From assembly GCA_002364535.1 (NCBI GenBank), contig DEYL01000037.1, positions 1 through 39,781 on the forward strand: a stretch of 39,781 bases of DNA. Direction: 5' to 3'. The stretch's first letter is position 1. Each line of letters starts with the position of its first letter. Both the position numbers and the translations under genes were made by a program. This stretch comes from Flavobacteriaceae bacterium UBA3159 (lineage in GTDB: Bacteria > Bacteroidota > Bacteroidia > Flavobacteriales > Flavobacteriaceae). This document shows positions 17,614-26,632 of this stretch, one piece after another. A model generated the notes under the pieces. It saw nothing but the letters and a program-made list of their open reading frames with translations, was not told the origin of the DNA and did not search any database.

Positions 17614-18168
17614 TCAAATCCCCGACATTTTCAATTGATCTCCTCCTGGTAAATTCATTTTAGATATCAATTTGCCGATTTTACTCATTTCGATTTTCCC
17701 CTCAATCAATAAAACCACAGCTTCTATACTATTCCCTGTTAGTTGGGTTTCCGGAACGGCATTGGATACTCCTTTTGAAAACATCAAAAGACTTTCCAAC
17801 TCGCCCTCCGATTCACCTTTCTTAACATATATATTGAGATCGGTATCCGACTCTTGCATTGACATCATCAAATCGAGCCCCTTCTCACTGGCCTCCTCCT
17901 TTACCCACAAATGAATTTCGTCGCTGATCAATTGTTTCCCAGTAATCAAAGCCCTAAAGCTTGAGATCCCTTTGATCATTTCTATAAGTGCATCTGCTTC
18001 AGGGTCACCGGAAGACAGAGACATATTACCCAACAATTGAAACATTTTGGGGCTGATGCTGATTGCAGTTACCTCCTTATTGTTTTGATACTTTTCAAAA
18101 ATTGATTGACCCGAAATTAATCCCGGCAGGACCAACAGCAACGCCAGTAAAAAATGTTTTTTCATCAT
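17614..18168 (-). CDS. DUF4252 domain exported protein
   Basis: This 184-residue protein has a signal peptide (MMKKHFLLALLLVLPGLISGQ) and then the DUF4252 pattern: FEKYQNNKEVTAISISPKMF at the mature N-terminus, an acidic middle, and a C-terminal VVLLIEGKIEMSKIGKLI strand-helix. The family is confined largely to Bacteroidota and has no established function; it is often found near ECF sigma systems, but not here. An in-frame start at 18204 would give an atypical leader, so the ATG at 18168 (or 18165) is preferred. It is probably periplasmic. Confidence 0.85.
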   Translation of the reverse strand: MMKKHFLLALLLVLPGLISGQSIFEKYQNNKEVTAISISPKMFQLLGNMSLSSGDPEADALIEMIKGISSFRALITGKQLISDEIHLWVKEEASEKGLDLMMSMQESDTDLNIYVKKGESEGELESLLMFSKGVSNAVPETQLTGNSIEAVVLLIEGKIEMSKIGKLISKMNLPGGDQLKMSGI

Positions 18169-18306
18169 TGTGTTTTTTGAGAATATAAAAATACTCATAA
18201 ACAATCTGTTTTATACAAAATGAAACTAGAGAATATTTCTCATCCGATCAAATCTGATAAAAAATTCTTAATGCTTTTAAAAATAGAGAATTTGGCACGA
18301 AATATG

Positions 18307-18314
18307 TAGTTTTG
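18307..18314 (+). promoter_or_regulatory. Possible promoter -7 element of S41 peptidase gene
   Basis: TAGTTTTG fits TAnnTTTG and ends 20 nt before the ATG at 18335. The nearest TTG (18292-18294) is only 12 nt upstream, too close for the usual spacing. Confidence 0.45.
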
Positions 18315-18334
18315 AAAATTGATATACATTTCAG

Positions 18335-20140
18335 ATGAAAGCCTCCCATTGCTCATTACTTTTTGCTGCCTTATTATTGCTCTGGACTGCTTGTTCCAGA
18401 GACAAAGAGTTGACCAATGATGGTAATACCACAGATATAACTGCTCAATCTGTTTCCAACATTAACAAATCTCCAGGCCTTTTGTTGGGGTCTTGGAACT
18501 TGACGAAGGACAATTCCACACAAAACATAGAAAAAACAGCTACAGATTGCAAAGCTTCAAATATTCATTTTCTTGAAGACAACACATTTTATTTAAAATA
18601 CTTAGACAAGCGCATCCGGGGAAAATATGAAATTATTGATTCCACCAGCCTCAATTTAGTGAATGGTTCTGAAATCATAGGAACTGCCACCAAAATAGAG
18701 GTCATAGAAAATGAAATCAATCTAACATTAGAGGTCAATAATGAATGCAACGATAGCTATACAGGGGAAAAGTATTTCAGGATTCATCAGTTCATCTGGG
18801 AAACGCTCAATGACTATTATTTATGGCAAGAAGAAGTTGCTGTCCTAAATGATTCAATTAAGCCGGTGGGCTCATCCAGATACAAAGAGCTTATTGATCC
18901 CTACCCAGAACCGGAGGCCTTTTTTGAATCTCTAAAGCACAAAGAAGATAAATACAGTGTGATAAGATCCAATTATGAAGATTTAGAAAACTCCATTAAA
19001 GGTATTGATGCAAACAATGGCTTAGAGTTCGTCCTATCGAGATATGGTTCCGGAGACAGTGTTCTGGGTGTCGTTACCTACATATTGGAAGCATCCGATG
19101 CTGCTACCAAAGACATCAAAAGAGGGGACATATTTACAGGTGTAGACGGTAAAAACCTCACCTTGAATAATTACACAGACTTACTATACGGTGATAATTT
19201 GAGCTACACCCTTAATATGGCTGAACTTAACAACAATCTACTCAGTCCCAATGGTAAAAATATTTCACTGACCAAAACAGAAAACTTCCAAAGTAATCCC
19301 ATACAAATCAGTAAGGTCATTAAAGTGGGCGAAATTAAGGTAGGCTATATAATGTACAACCAATTTGCTCAAGGTTTTGACGATGACCTAAATGAAATTT
19401 TCTCCGATTTCAAAGCAAAAGAAATCAATGAACTCGTGCTAGATTTACGCTACAATGGTGGTGGATTGGTTCGTTCGGCCACCAGCTTAGCGGGGATGAT
19501 CACAGGACAATTTAACGGTCAAGTTTTTGCCAAATATTTATGGAATAAAAAGCTAATGACTTATTTAAATGACAATCAAGAACAATACGCCAGTTGGTTG
19601 GGGGAAAATTTCACCGATAAATTGGCCGAAGGTGATGCCATCAACTCCCTAAACTTAAACAAAGTCTATATCATCACTTCCGGACGCAGCGCATCATCCA
19701 GTGAACTGGTAATCAATGGTCTATCCCCCTATATCGATGTGATTCAAGTGGGAGATGACACCTATGGAAAAAATGTTGGAGGCCCCGCTGCACAATACGA
19801 TTACATAGATAATAATCGTACAAAAAACCCTGACCATACCTATGCAATTTACTGCATGACATTTTTCAGTGCCAATAGCGAGGATTTCTATGATTATGCC
19901 GATGGTCTTGCACCTGACGACGAATTAAAACTCAAAGAAGACCTCAAAAATATGGGTACTTTGGGTGAAAGCGCTGAGCCCCTTTTGGCTTTAGCATTGA
20001 AACATCTAAGTCCGGAAGCAGCTAGGTATAAGGTTAAGACCCCAGTATTCCCATTGGAAAATATGGTGGATGATCCTGAGTTCATCAAAAATAAATCAAT
20101 CACTACCTTCAAAACATTACCACTGCTGCAATTGGATTGA
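18335..20140 (+). CDS. S41-family serine peptidase, lipoprotein
   Basis: The 601-residue protein begins with a lipoprotein signal peptide (lipobox LWTAC, Cys20). Residues about 48-148 (LLLGSWNLTKD...) resemble a lipocalin-like small beta domain. A PDZ-like segment (about 225-320; RGDIFTGVDGKNL) precedes the C-terminal-processing-protease (S41) domain, with LVLDLRYNGGG at 367-377. The probable catalytic dyad is Ser454 (in SASSSEL) and Lys479 (in TYGKN), 25 residues apart as in CtpA-type enzymes. It should sit anchored in the envelope and degrade or trim proteins there. Its 3' end overlaps the convergent TonB receptor gene by 24 bp. Confidence 0.92.
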   Translation: MKASHCSLLFAALLLLWTACSRDKELTNDGNTTDITAQSVSNINKSPGLLLGSWNLTKDNSTQNIEKTATDCKASNIHFLEDNTFYLKYLDKRIRGKYEIIDSTSLNLVNGSEIIGTATKIEVIENEINLTLEVNNECNDSYTGEKYFRIHQFIWETLNDYYLWQEEVAVLNDSIKPVGSSRYKELIDPYPEPEAFFESLKHKEDKYSVIRSNYEDLENSIKGIDANNGLEFVLSRYGSGDSVLGVVTYILEASDAATKDIKRGDIFTGVDGKNLTLNNYTDLLYGDNLSYTLNMAELNNNLLSPNGKNISLTKTENFQSNPIQISKVIKVGEIKVGYIMYNQFAQGFDDDLNEIFSDFKAKEINELVLDLRYNGGGLVRSATSLAGMITGQFNGQVFAKYLWNKKLMTYLNDNQEQYASWLGENFTDKLAEGDAINSLNLNKVYIITSGRSASSSELVINGLSPYIDVIQVGDDTYGKNVGGPAAQYDYIDNNRTKNPDHTYAIYCMTFFSANSEDFYDYADGLAPDDELKLKEDLKNMGTLGESAEPLLALALKHLSPEAARYKVKTPVFPLENMVDDPEFIKNKSITTFKTLPLLQLD

Positions 20141-21994
20141 AATCCCTGCCAATACATTTCTGCCCCGCGATGCGTATTGAGGGATGATCACATATTTGGT
20201 GTCAAAAAGATTATAGACACTCAAGAAAACATTGGCATTGGGCTTTTTTAGTCGATGATTCAACTGCAAAGTAAGGAGGGAGTAAGCATCCAGCAAGGTT
20301 GTGCTGTCATTCGCAATACGCTTCCCCTTATATTGACCCACCAAATTCAAGTGCGTTTGATCCGATAATGGAAGGTCCATGACCCCATTGATGGCATGTT
20401 TAGGAATGCCCCTCAAATCGCCGTCGGTGGTCTCCGTAAAAATATAATTCAGTCGAGTTTTGACCAAATCTAAAAGTTGAAAATCATAGGCCAACTCTAG
20501 CCCACTGTAAGAAATTTCTTTATCGGAATTGGTATACCGACCATAGGGATAGCCTTCTGATGAAGGCCCAAAAATAAGTGTCGGATCTTCTTTGCGATTG
20601 TAATAGACAGCTGAAAGTGTGTTTTGGTTGGAACGAATCTCGAAACCCAATTCAAAACTTACGTTATTCTCTGGCAATAAATCACTATTTCCGTAGAAAG
20701 GATCATACAACTGATAAAGTCCGGGAGCAATAAAAGCTTTACTGTAACTGGTCAAAATCTTCATTTGATGATCGGCATTGAGATCAAAAGAGTAGGAAGG
20801 GTTCAAACTGTGTGTCCAGTGGCCGTCATAAGCATTGTGATAGTTATAGCGTATTCCCACATTGAGATTCAAGCCGGAGGAATCAAGATAAACAGAATTT
20901 AGATAAAAATCAGATTGGGTAACTTCAGGATTATAATCTGCTATCATCGTAGCTTTCTGGTATTGAAAGCCTACAATGGTGTAAAGATTATTATTGAAAA
21001 CGTATTTGTTGAAAAAGTCAATATTCAAATTATCACTTTCATAAACTAAGGGGTAGGAACTTTGAAACTCTCTTTTGTTCTGCTGAAAGCCTGTATTGAG
21101 GTTGAAACTCCCTCCAGTGTAATCGTACTTGGTATTGACGGAAAAACGTTCCAGTATTGTCGAATAGTTAAAATCAGCCTGCTCTAAGGGGAAACCATTG
21201 TCATAATCTGCTTCGATCTCATCTTTATTCCAGTCCAATTTCCACTTAAGCTTAGGGGTCAAGTGACCGGAAAGTCCCACATTAAAATTGACTTTGTTAA
21301 AAGGGTCGGGTTCTTTTCCTACAACCGCTGTCATTCCGTCGCTGTAGCGTTCTGAGAAGGCCAAATTGATACCAATACGGCTTTGTGTACCACTGAGATG
21401 GATCAAGTGATTTCCTGCGTTGAATCGATTCAAGGATTGATTGGCGACCTGTTCGGTACCCCATGTTTTTTTGGCCATCAAACGAAAAGAATCTCTGGCT
21501 TTTTTGGTGGTTATATTGATCACTCCCGTAGCGGCAGAACTTCCATATAAACTGCTGGCAGCACCCTTAACGATCTCAATAGATTCTATCATTTCAATGC
21601 CCAAAGCATTGATATCAAAATCGTTATCGATTCTAGAGGGATCAGATACCCTTACCCCGTCAATCAAAATCAAAACCTGACGGTTGCGGCCTCCTCTAAT
21701 TGATATCGTACTGGGGTTATGCCCTGAATATAAATTTTTACCGATCACATCGATTCCCAAATGGGTCGATAAGAGGATACCCAATCCCAAACCTGAAAAT
21801 TGTTGAATTTCCTCTTGTTTAATCTTAATTACGGTTTTTCCGGATTGAGATCGCTTGAGGGCAAATCTGGAATCGGTAACCACTACTTCATCAAGGTAAT
21901 TTGTTGATACAGCGATGCTGTCCAAAGTCTGGTTCTGTGCAGTCAAGGCATAGAAAGAGAGAGTTATGCCCAATAGGGCATTTAATAGCTTCAT
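20117..21994 (-). CDS. btuB: TonB-dependent outer-membrane receptor, probable cobalamin transporter
   Basis: The 625-residue protein has a signal peptide (about residues 1-19), a TonB-box-like DEVVVTDSR, and a plug domain (KTVIKIKQEEIQQF, STISIRGGRNRQVLILIDGVRV, GAASSLYGSSAATGVINI). A 22-strand barrel with alternating aromatic strands follows and ends in the aromatic residue Trp. Length and plug sequence match BtuB-type receptors. A cobalamin riboswitch lies directly upstream, which is the main evidence for vitamin B12 or a related corrinoid as ligand. No btuCDF genes are in view. The small ECF-S-like gene upstream could be a partner. Start is the ATG at 21994, which overlaps the stop of a tiny upstream ORF. 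Confidence 0.88.
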   Translation of the reverse strand: MKLLNALLGITLSFYALTAQNQTLDSIAVSTNYLDEVVVTDSRFALKRSQSGKTVIKIKQEEIQQFSGLGLGILLSTHLGIDVIGKNLYSGHNPSTISIRGGRNRQVLILIDGVRVSDPSRIDNDFDINALGIEMIESIEIVKGAASSLYGSSAATGVINITTKKARDSFRLMAKKTWGTEQVANQSLNRFNAGNHLIHLSGTQSRIGINLAFSERYSDGMTAVVGKEPDPFNKVNFNVGLSGHLTPKLKWKLDWNKDEIEADYDNGFPLEQADFNYSTILERFSVNTKYDYTGGSFNLNTGFQQNKREFQSSYPLVYESDNLNIDFFNKYVFNNNLYTIVGFQYQKATMIADYNPEVTQSDFYLNSVYLDSSGLNLNVGIRYNYHNAYDGHWTHSLNPSYSFDLNADHQMKILTSYSKAFIAPGLYQLYDPFYGNSDLLPENNVSFELGFEIRSNQNTLSAVYYNRKEDPTLIFGPSSEGYPYGRYTNSDKEISYSGLELAYDFQLLDLVKTRLNYIFTETTDGDLRGIPKHAINGVMDLPLSDQTHLNLVGQYKGKRIANDSTTLLDAYSLLTLQLNHRLKKPNANVFLSVYNLFDTKYVIIPQYASRGRNVLAGISIQLQQW

Positions 21995-22063
21995 AATAAA
22001 TAATAAAGGGACATAATATCCTTACAGCAAGCTGATTCTTTATCCCCGAAGTAACAGATCACT

Positions 22064-22230
22064 ATGAACGGCAGGTATCCTGGCTCGCGTTTTTTTGGAC
22101 ACCTTCCCGATAAAATCAGTGGTATGGAGTTTCCAAAAAACATCCGCAGTGCGGACTCAGCTTACAGTTGCGGGTACAGCATTGGTTTTTAACCAATTTC
22201 CCTTTTCATTTGCGATGCAAAACCGTATCA
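22064..22230 (-). promoter_or_regulatory. Cobalamin (B12) riboswitch
   Basis: On the minus strand the conserved landmarks appear in order: GTACCCGCAACTGTAAGC, GAGTCCGC, a CCACTG element, TCGGGAAGG, and the B12 box GCCAGGATACCTGCC (around 22084-22070). The element ends about 75 nt before the TonB receptor ATG. Binding of adenosylcobalamin to such elements lowers expression of the downstream gene. A -7-like TAAGTTTG at 22243-22236 would start the transcript right at the 5' edge of the element. Confidence 0.95.
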
Positions 22231-22235
22231 CTGGA

Positions 22236-22243
22236 CAAACTTA
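22236..22243 (-). promoter_or_regulatory. Likely -7 element for riboswitch-btuB transcript
   Basis: TAAGTTTG on the minus strand fits TAnnTTTG and lies just before the first conserved riboswitch bases. No well-spaced TTG is seen. The rest of the gap up to 22394 shows nothing else I can support. Confidence 0.45.
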
Positions 22244-22394
22244 AGAAAAATTAATCAAGGGGTAGAGGATGAAAAGCAATTTAAATCAACACAATAATGC
22301 GGATCAATACAGCCAATAATTTTGATAACTTCAGAGAAAAAAGACACATCAATTAAACCCTATAAAGAGTGGAAGAAAATTCCTATAAATCCAT

Positions 22395-22877
22395 TTAAAC
22401 AGCAAACCTGTTTCTTCTTTGCAAAGCATAAAATGGATAGATCAATAAGGCTCCATAAACCAAATCACCTAAAACTGTATTGAAAAAGAATGGCAACGCT
22501 AGGGTATAACATTGAGCAAGTCCCTCAACACTGATCGGATAATTTAAGAGCCAAACACCGAAGTTGCTGACCAAAAAGAAAAGTGTGGAAGAAAGCAATA
22601 CAGTACTGAAATTAATTTTTTTAACGTACATACCAATAAGCGCTATCAATATGAAAGAGGCGTAAACAAAAGGGATAGTTGCATGCAAACCAATAAATAA
22701 GTCAGAGATAAACAGACTCACAATGGGAATTAAAAACACTATCCAACGGTTGGTAAAACCTTTGCCAGACAATAAAGCTATCGCAGCAATGGGTGTAAAG
22801 TTGGGAGGGTGTGGCAAGAATCTCGATAAAACCGCAAGAAAAATGAGGGAGGCTACAAAAACGTTCTTATTAATCAT
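22395..22877 (-). CDS. Small integral membrane protein, DUF6580 / ECF transporter S-component-like
   Basis: The 160-residue protein is almost wholly membrane-embedded, with five or six hydrophobic helices (for example residues 6-20, 45-62, 68-85, 92-112, 128-152) and the motif FLPHPPNFTPIAAIALLSG near the N-terminus, typical of DUF6580. That family is related to substrate-binding S components of ECF vitamin transporters. Substrate is unknown; its location between carB and a B12-riboswitch-controlled receptor suggests, but does not show, a vitamin link. The riboswitch is downstream of this gene on the same strand and so does not regulate it. It is 38 bp after carB and could be cotranscribed with carB. 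Confidence 0.8.
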   Translation of the reverse strand: MINKNVFVASLIFLAVLSRFLPHPPNFTPIAAIALLSGKGFTNRWIVFLIPIVSLFISDLFIGLHATIPFVYASFILIALIGMYVKKINFSTVLLSSTLFFLVSNFGVWLLNYPISVEGLAQCYTLALPFFFNTVLGDLVYGALLIYPFYALQRRNRFAV

Positions 22878-22915
22878 ACTTCAATAAACATCAATCAAAT
22901 ATAAAGAATATTCTA

Positions 22916-25765
22916 TTATTTGGTGAGATACATTTTTCTCCGCGCATGTAAATCGTAAAATTCATCTTCCTTGAGGCTGTCAATAAATAAGATGCTTTCC
23001 CCGGTACTTTTCATTTCTGGCCCCAGTTGTTTGTTGACATTGGGAAACTTATTAAACGAAAATACAGGTTGCTTAATGGCATATCCCTCTAATTTGGGTG
23101 CAAAATTAAAGTCCGTAACCTTATTGTGTCCCAACATCACTTTGGTAGCAAAATTCACATAAGGTTCGTTATATGCTTTAGCAATAAATGGAACCGTTCT
23201 TGAGGCCCTTGGATTGGCCTCAATCACATAAACCTTATCATTTTTGATGGCATACTGGATATTGATCAACCCTTTTGTTTTCAATGCCAGCGCAATTTTA
23301 TGGGTATGATCTTTGATTTGTTGCAAAACAAATTCTCCCAAGTTGAATACAGGAAGGGTTGCATTCGAATCCCCGGAATGAATTCCACAGGGTTCAATAT
23401 GTTCCATTATACCAATGATGTATATATTTTCTCCATCACAAATGGCATCGGCTTCAGCTTCAATTGCCCCGTCCAAGTAATGATCCAGTAAAAGCTTGTT
23501 GTTGGGAATCTTTCTAAGCAAGTCTACTACATGGGTTTCCAATTCCTCTTTGTTAATGACAATTTTCATGCCCTGACCTCCTAATACATAAGAGGGTCTA
23601 ACCAAAATAGGGAAGTCCAATTCATCGGCCAAAGCGAGTGCTTGGTCTGCAGTTTCTGCCACTCCAAACTCAGGATAAGGAATATCGTTGTTTTTCAAAA
23701 GGGTAGAAAAACTTCCTCGATCCTCTGCCAAGTCTAGAGATTCAAAACTAGTTCCTATGATCTTGATTCCATATCTATCCAGTTTTTCAGCCAATTTAAG
23801 TGCCGTTTGTCCCCCCAACTGAACAATGACCCCTTCAGGTTTTTCATGTTCAATAATATCGTAAATGTGTTCCCAAAAAACAGGCTCAAAATAGAGTTTA
23901 TCGGCAATATCAAAATCGGTAGAAACCGTTTCCGGATTACAATTGATCATGATGGTTTCGTAGTCACATTCGGAGGAAGCCAAAACACCATGAACACAGC
24001 AGTAATCAAATTCTATCCCCTGCCCTATTCTATTAGGTCCCGACCCTAAAACAATGATTTTTTTACGATCACTGACTTTACTTTCGTTTTCACTGAAGGT
24101 TTCTCCATCTTTGAGTTGCATTTTTTCTTCGAAGGTGGAATAATAATAAGGTGTAGAGGCTGAAAATTCAGCGGCGCAAGTATCCACCAGTTTATAGACC
24201 CTCTTGATGCCCATATCGGCTCTTTTCTTGTTCACCTCACTCTCAAGACAATCGAGCATATGAGCAATTTGACGGTCGGCAAAACCTTTTTGTTTAGCCT
24301 CCAAAAGCAAAGCCTTGTCTAGGCTGTCAATATTGAACTTGGAAATTTCTTTTTCTAATTCGTACAGCTCTTGATATTGCTTCAAGAACCACATATCAAT
24401 TTTGGTGATTTCGTGAATCCTGCTCATGGGGATTCCCATCTGAATGGCATCGTATATCACAAATACCCTGTCCCAACTGGCATGGGTGAGTTTCTCAATA
24501 ACTTGGTCGTAATCGTTGTAGCCTTTACCATCTGCCCCTAAACCGTTTCGCTTGATCTCCAGCGACTGAGTGGCCTTATGCAATGCTTCCTGGAAGGATC
24601 TTCCGATACCCATAACCTCCCCTACAGACTTCATCTGCAATCCGAGTTTGCGATCCGACCCTTCAAACTTATCAAAGTTCCACCGTGGAATTTTCACAAT
24701 CACATAATCCAATGTGGGTTCAAAAAGGGCAGAAGTCGACTGGGTAATTTGGTTTTCTAACTCATCCAAGGAATATCCTATAGCGAGTTTTGCCGCCACC
24801 TTGGCAATGGGGTAACCCGTAGCTTTTGAAGCCAATGCCGAAGAACGAGAAACTCTGGGATTAATTTCAATGGCAATAATGTCTTCTTTTTCATCGGGAC
24901 TGACAGCAAACTGAACATTACAGCCTCCTGCAAAATCACCGATGCTTCTCATCATTTTGATGGCCATGTCACGCATCCGCTGAAAGGCAGTGTCTGAGAG
25001 TGTCATTGCAGGAGCCACAGTGATCGAGTCTCCGGTATGAATTCCCATGGGGTCCATATTTTCAATGGTACATATGATGACAACATTGTCATTTTTATCC
25101 CTCAAAAGTTCCAACTCGTATTCTTTCCAACCCAAAAGAGCTTTGTCGATGAGTACTTCATGAATGGGAGACGCTTCTAAACCTCGGGTCAAAAGTTCTT
25201 CAAATTCTCCTGCATGATGCACAAATGATGCACCTGTTCCCCCCAATGTAAAGGAGGGACGAATCACCAATGGAAAACCAAATTTTTGTGCAATTTCTTT
25301 GCCCTTCAGAAAAGAGGTTGCCGTTTCGGCAGGAGCCACAGGTATGTCGATGGTTTTAAGTAATTTTTTAAAACGATCTCTGTCTTCGGTGATATTTATC
25401 GCGTCGATGTCAACCCCTATGATTTCAACATCAAAATCTTTCCATATCCCTTTATCATCTGCTTCAATACAAAGGTTAAGCGCAGTTTGTCCTCCCATGG
25501 TGGGGAGTACAGCATCAACCTTGTGAATTTTCAGCACCTCGATGATGGATTTTGTTGATAACGGTTTTAAATAAACATGATCGGCCATGGAAGGATCGGT
25601 CATGATCGTTGCGGGGTTAGAATTGATCAAAATAGTTTCAATTCCATCTTCTCTTATGGATCGCAACGCTTGGGTTCCTGAATAATCAAATTCACAGGCT
25701 TGCCCAATAATAATAGGGCCTGAACCAATAATTAAAATGCTCTTTATCTCAGGTCTTTTCGGCAT
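22916..25765 (-). CDS. carB: Carbamoyl-phosphate synthase large subunit, form lacking MGS-like domain
   Basis: CarB makes carbamoyl phosphate for pyrimidine and arginine synthesis from bicarbonate, ATP and glutamine-derived ammonia (supplied by CarA, not in this window). The 949-residue protein has both carbamoyl-phosphate synthetase halves: GSGPIIIGQACEFDYSG (N half) and GSGPNRIGQGIEFDYCC (C half), each with an ATP-grasp domain (NPRVSRSSALASKATGYPIA; NPRASRTVPF). The protein stops at FYDLHARRKMYLTK, about 120 residues short of E. coli CarB, so the C-terminal methylglyoxal-synthase-like allosteric domain is absent. The upstream rpmH terminator ends about 32 bp before the ATG. CarB of about 950 residues is usual in Flavobacteriia. 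Confidence 0.96.
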   Translation of the reverse strand: MPKRPEIKSILIIGSGPIIIGQACEFDYSGTQALRSIREDGIETILINSNPATIMTDPSMADHVYLKPLSTKSIIEVLKIHKVDAVLPTMGGQTALNLCIEADDKGIWKDFDVEIIGVDIDAINITEDRDRFKKLLKTIDIPVAPAETATSFLKGKEIAQKFGFPLVIRPSFTLGGTGASFVHHAGEFEELLTRGLEASPIHEVLIDKALLGWKEYELELLRDKNDNVVIICTIENMDPMGIHTGDSITVAPAMTLSDTAFQRMRDMAIKMMRSIGDFAGGCNVQFAVSPDEKEDIIAIEINPRVSRSSALASKATGYPIAKVAAKLAIGYSLDELENQITQSTSALFEPTLDYVIVKIPRWNFDKFEGSDRKLGLQMKSVGEVMGIGRSFQEALHKATQSLEIKRNGLGADGKGYNDYDQVIEKLTHASWDRVFVIYDAIQMGIPMSRIHEITKIDMWFLKQYQELYELEKEISKFNIDSLDKALLLEAKQKGFADRQIAHMLDCLESEVNKKRADMGIKRVYKLVDTCAAEFSASTPYYYSTFEEKMQLKDGETFSENESKVSDRKKIIVLGSGPNRIGQGIEFDYCCVHGVLASSECDYETIMINCNPETVSTDFDIADKLYFEPVFWEHIYDIIEHEKPEGVIVQLGGQTALKLAEKLDRYGIKIIGTSFESLDLAEDRGSFSTLLKNNDIPYPEFGVAETADQALALADELDFPILVRPSYVLGGQGMKIVINKEELETHVVDLLRKIPNNKLLLDHYLDGAIEAEADAICDGENIYIIGIMEHIEPCGIHSGDSNATLPVFNLGEFVLQQIKDHTHKIALALKTKGLINIQYAIKNDKVYVIEANPRASRTVPFIAKAYNEPYVNFATKVMLGHNKVTDFNFAPKLEGYAIKQPVFSFNKFPNVNKQLGPEMKSTGESILFIDSLKEDEFYDLHARRKMYLTK

Positions 25766-25796
25766 AAATAATAGTTTGAAAAATTGTCATAATATA

Positions 25797-25830
25797 AAAA
25801 AAAAGGTGTTATTCAAAATAGAATAACACC
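25797..25830 (-). terminator. Rho-independent terminator of rpmH
   Basis: A perfect 10-bp stem, GGTGTTATTC / GAATAACACC with a 6-nt loop (25830-25805), is followed on the minus strand by eight T residues (25804-25797). It lies 22 bp after the rpmH stop and separates rpmH from carB. Confidence 0.9.
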
Positions 25831-25852
25831 CTTAAATATTGTTTTTTTATTA

Positions 25853-26011
25853 TCATTTTTTGTGTCGAGGCTCGGAAGATATAGAAATTTTCTTTCTACC
25901 TTTTGCCCGCCTACTAGCCAATACTTTTCTGCCATTGGCAGACGCCATTCTTTCACGGAATCCGTGTTTATTTCTTCTTTTTCTTTTGGAAGGTTGAAAG
26001 GTCCTTTTCAT
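25853..26011 (-). CDS. rpmH: 50S ribosomal protein bL34
   Basis: A 52-codon gene on the minus strand encodes MKRTFQPSKRKRRNKHGF, then RMASANGRKVLASRRAKGRKK, the invariant bL34 core, with a short extra tail (ISISSEPRHKK). It is strongly basic, as expected for this small ribosomal protein. It has its own promoter (26040-26069) and its own terminator, so it is a single-gene unit; the rnpA-yidC neighbours found in many bacteria are not here. Confidence 0.98.
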   Translation of the reverse strand: MKRTFQPSKRKRRNKHGFRERMASANGRKVLASRRAKGRKKISISSEPRHKK

Positions 26012-26039
26012 TTTTGAAATGCGTTATCCTGAAGCCGGG

Positions 26040-26069
26040 CAAATATACAACATCTTTTTTCTTATACAA
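26040..26069 (-). promoter_or_regulatory. Bacteroidota-type promoter of rpmH
   Basis: TTG (26069-26067), a 19-nt spacer, and TATATTTG (26047-26040) on the minus strand match the consensus exactly. The transcript would start about 20-25 nt before the rpmH ATG. Confidence 0.8.
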
Positions 26070-26116
26070 ATGGTTTTAAACGTATTCTTATTAACTTCGA
26101 ATCCAAAATAAATCTT

Positions 26117-26632
26117 ATGTTTCCTAAAATAATTAAACTCATTTTGGCCTTAGCCTTTCTTTTGTATGGAGGTTACGAATTTTATGAAAGCTATATTGGC
26201 AATGGTATCTTCATGACCCTTATGTCTGGGATAATGATATTGCTATATTTTAAAAATGAAATGATTTTCCTCGCTTTTCTAAGGTTGAGAAAACAAGACT
26301 TTCCCGGTACAGAGCGATGGCTTAAAAAGATTAAAAACCCTGAAGGCTCTTTGGTTAGAAAGCAACAAGGCTATTTTTACTATCTGCATGGAATCATACA
26401 ATCCCAAAACAATCTCACTGTGGCAGAAAAACACTTTAAAAAAGCCATCCAATTGGGGCTTTCGATGACTCATGACCTGGCCATGGCAAAAATGAGCTTA
26501 GCTGGGATCATGATGCAAAAAAGAAGAAAAAGAGAAGCTACTGCCCTATTGGCTGAAGCCAAAAAATTAGACAAACATGGCATGTTGACCGATCAAGTCA
26601 AAATGATGCAACAGCAAATGAAACGCATTTAG
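26117..26632 (+). CDS. Small membrane protein with TPR-like C-terminal region
   Basis: The 171-residue protein has two hydrophobic helices (about residues 5-18 and 30-47) and then a soluble, helical region with TPR-like spacing (QGYFYYLHGIIQSQNNLTVAEKHFKKAIQLGL, about 85-115, and AKMSLAGIMMQKRRKREATALLAEAKKL, about 124-151). It is probably anchored in the inner membrane with the helical part facing the cytoplasm. I do not recognise a defined family or function. It is divergent from rpmH, and its stop codon overlaps that of the convergent transglycosylase gene by 4 bp. Confidence 0.75.
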   Translation: MFPKIIKLILALAFLLYGGYEFYESYIGNGIFMTLMSGIMILLYFKNEMIFLAFLRLRKQDFPGTERWLKKIKNPEGSLVRKQQGYFYYLHGIIQSQNNLTVAEKHFKKAIQLGLSMTHDLAMAKMSLAGIMMQKRRKREATALLAEAKKLDKHGMLTDQVKMMQQQMKRI

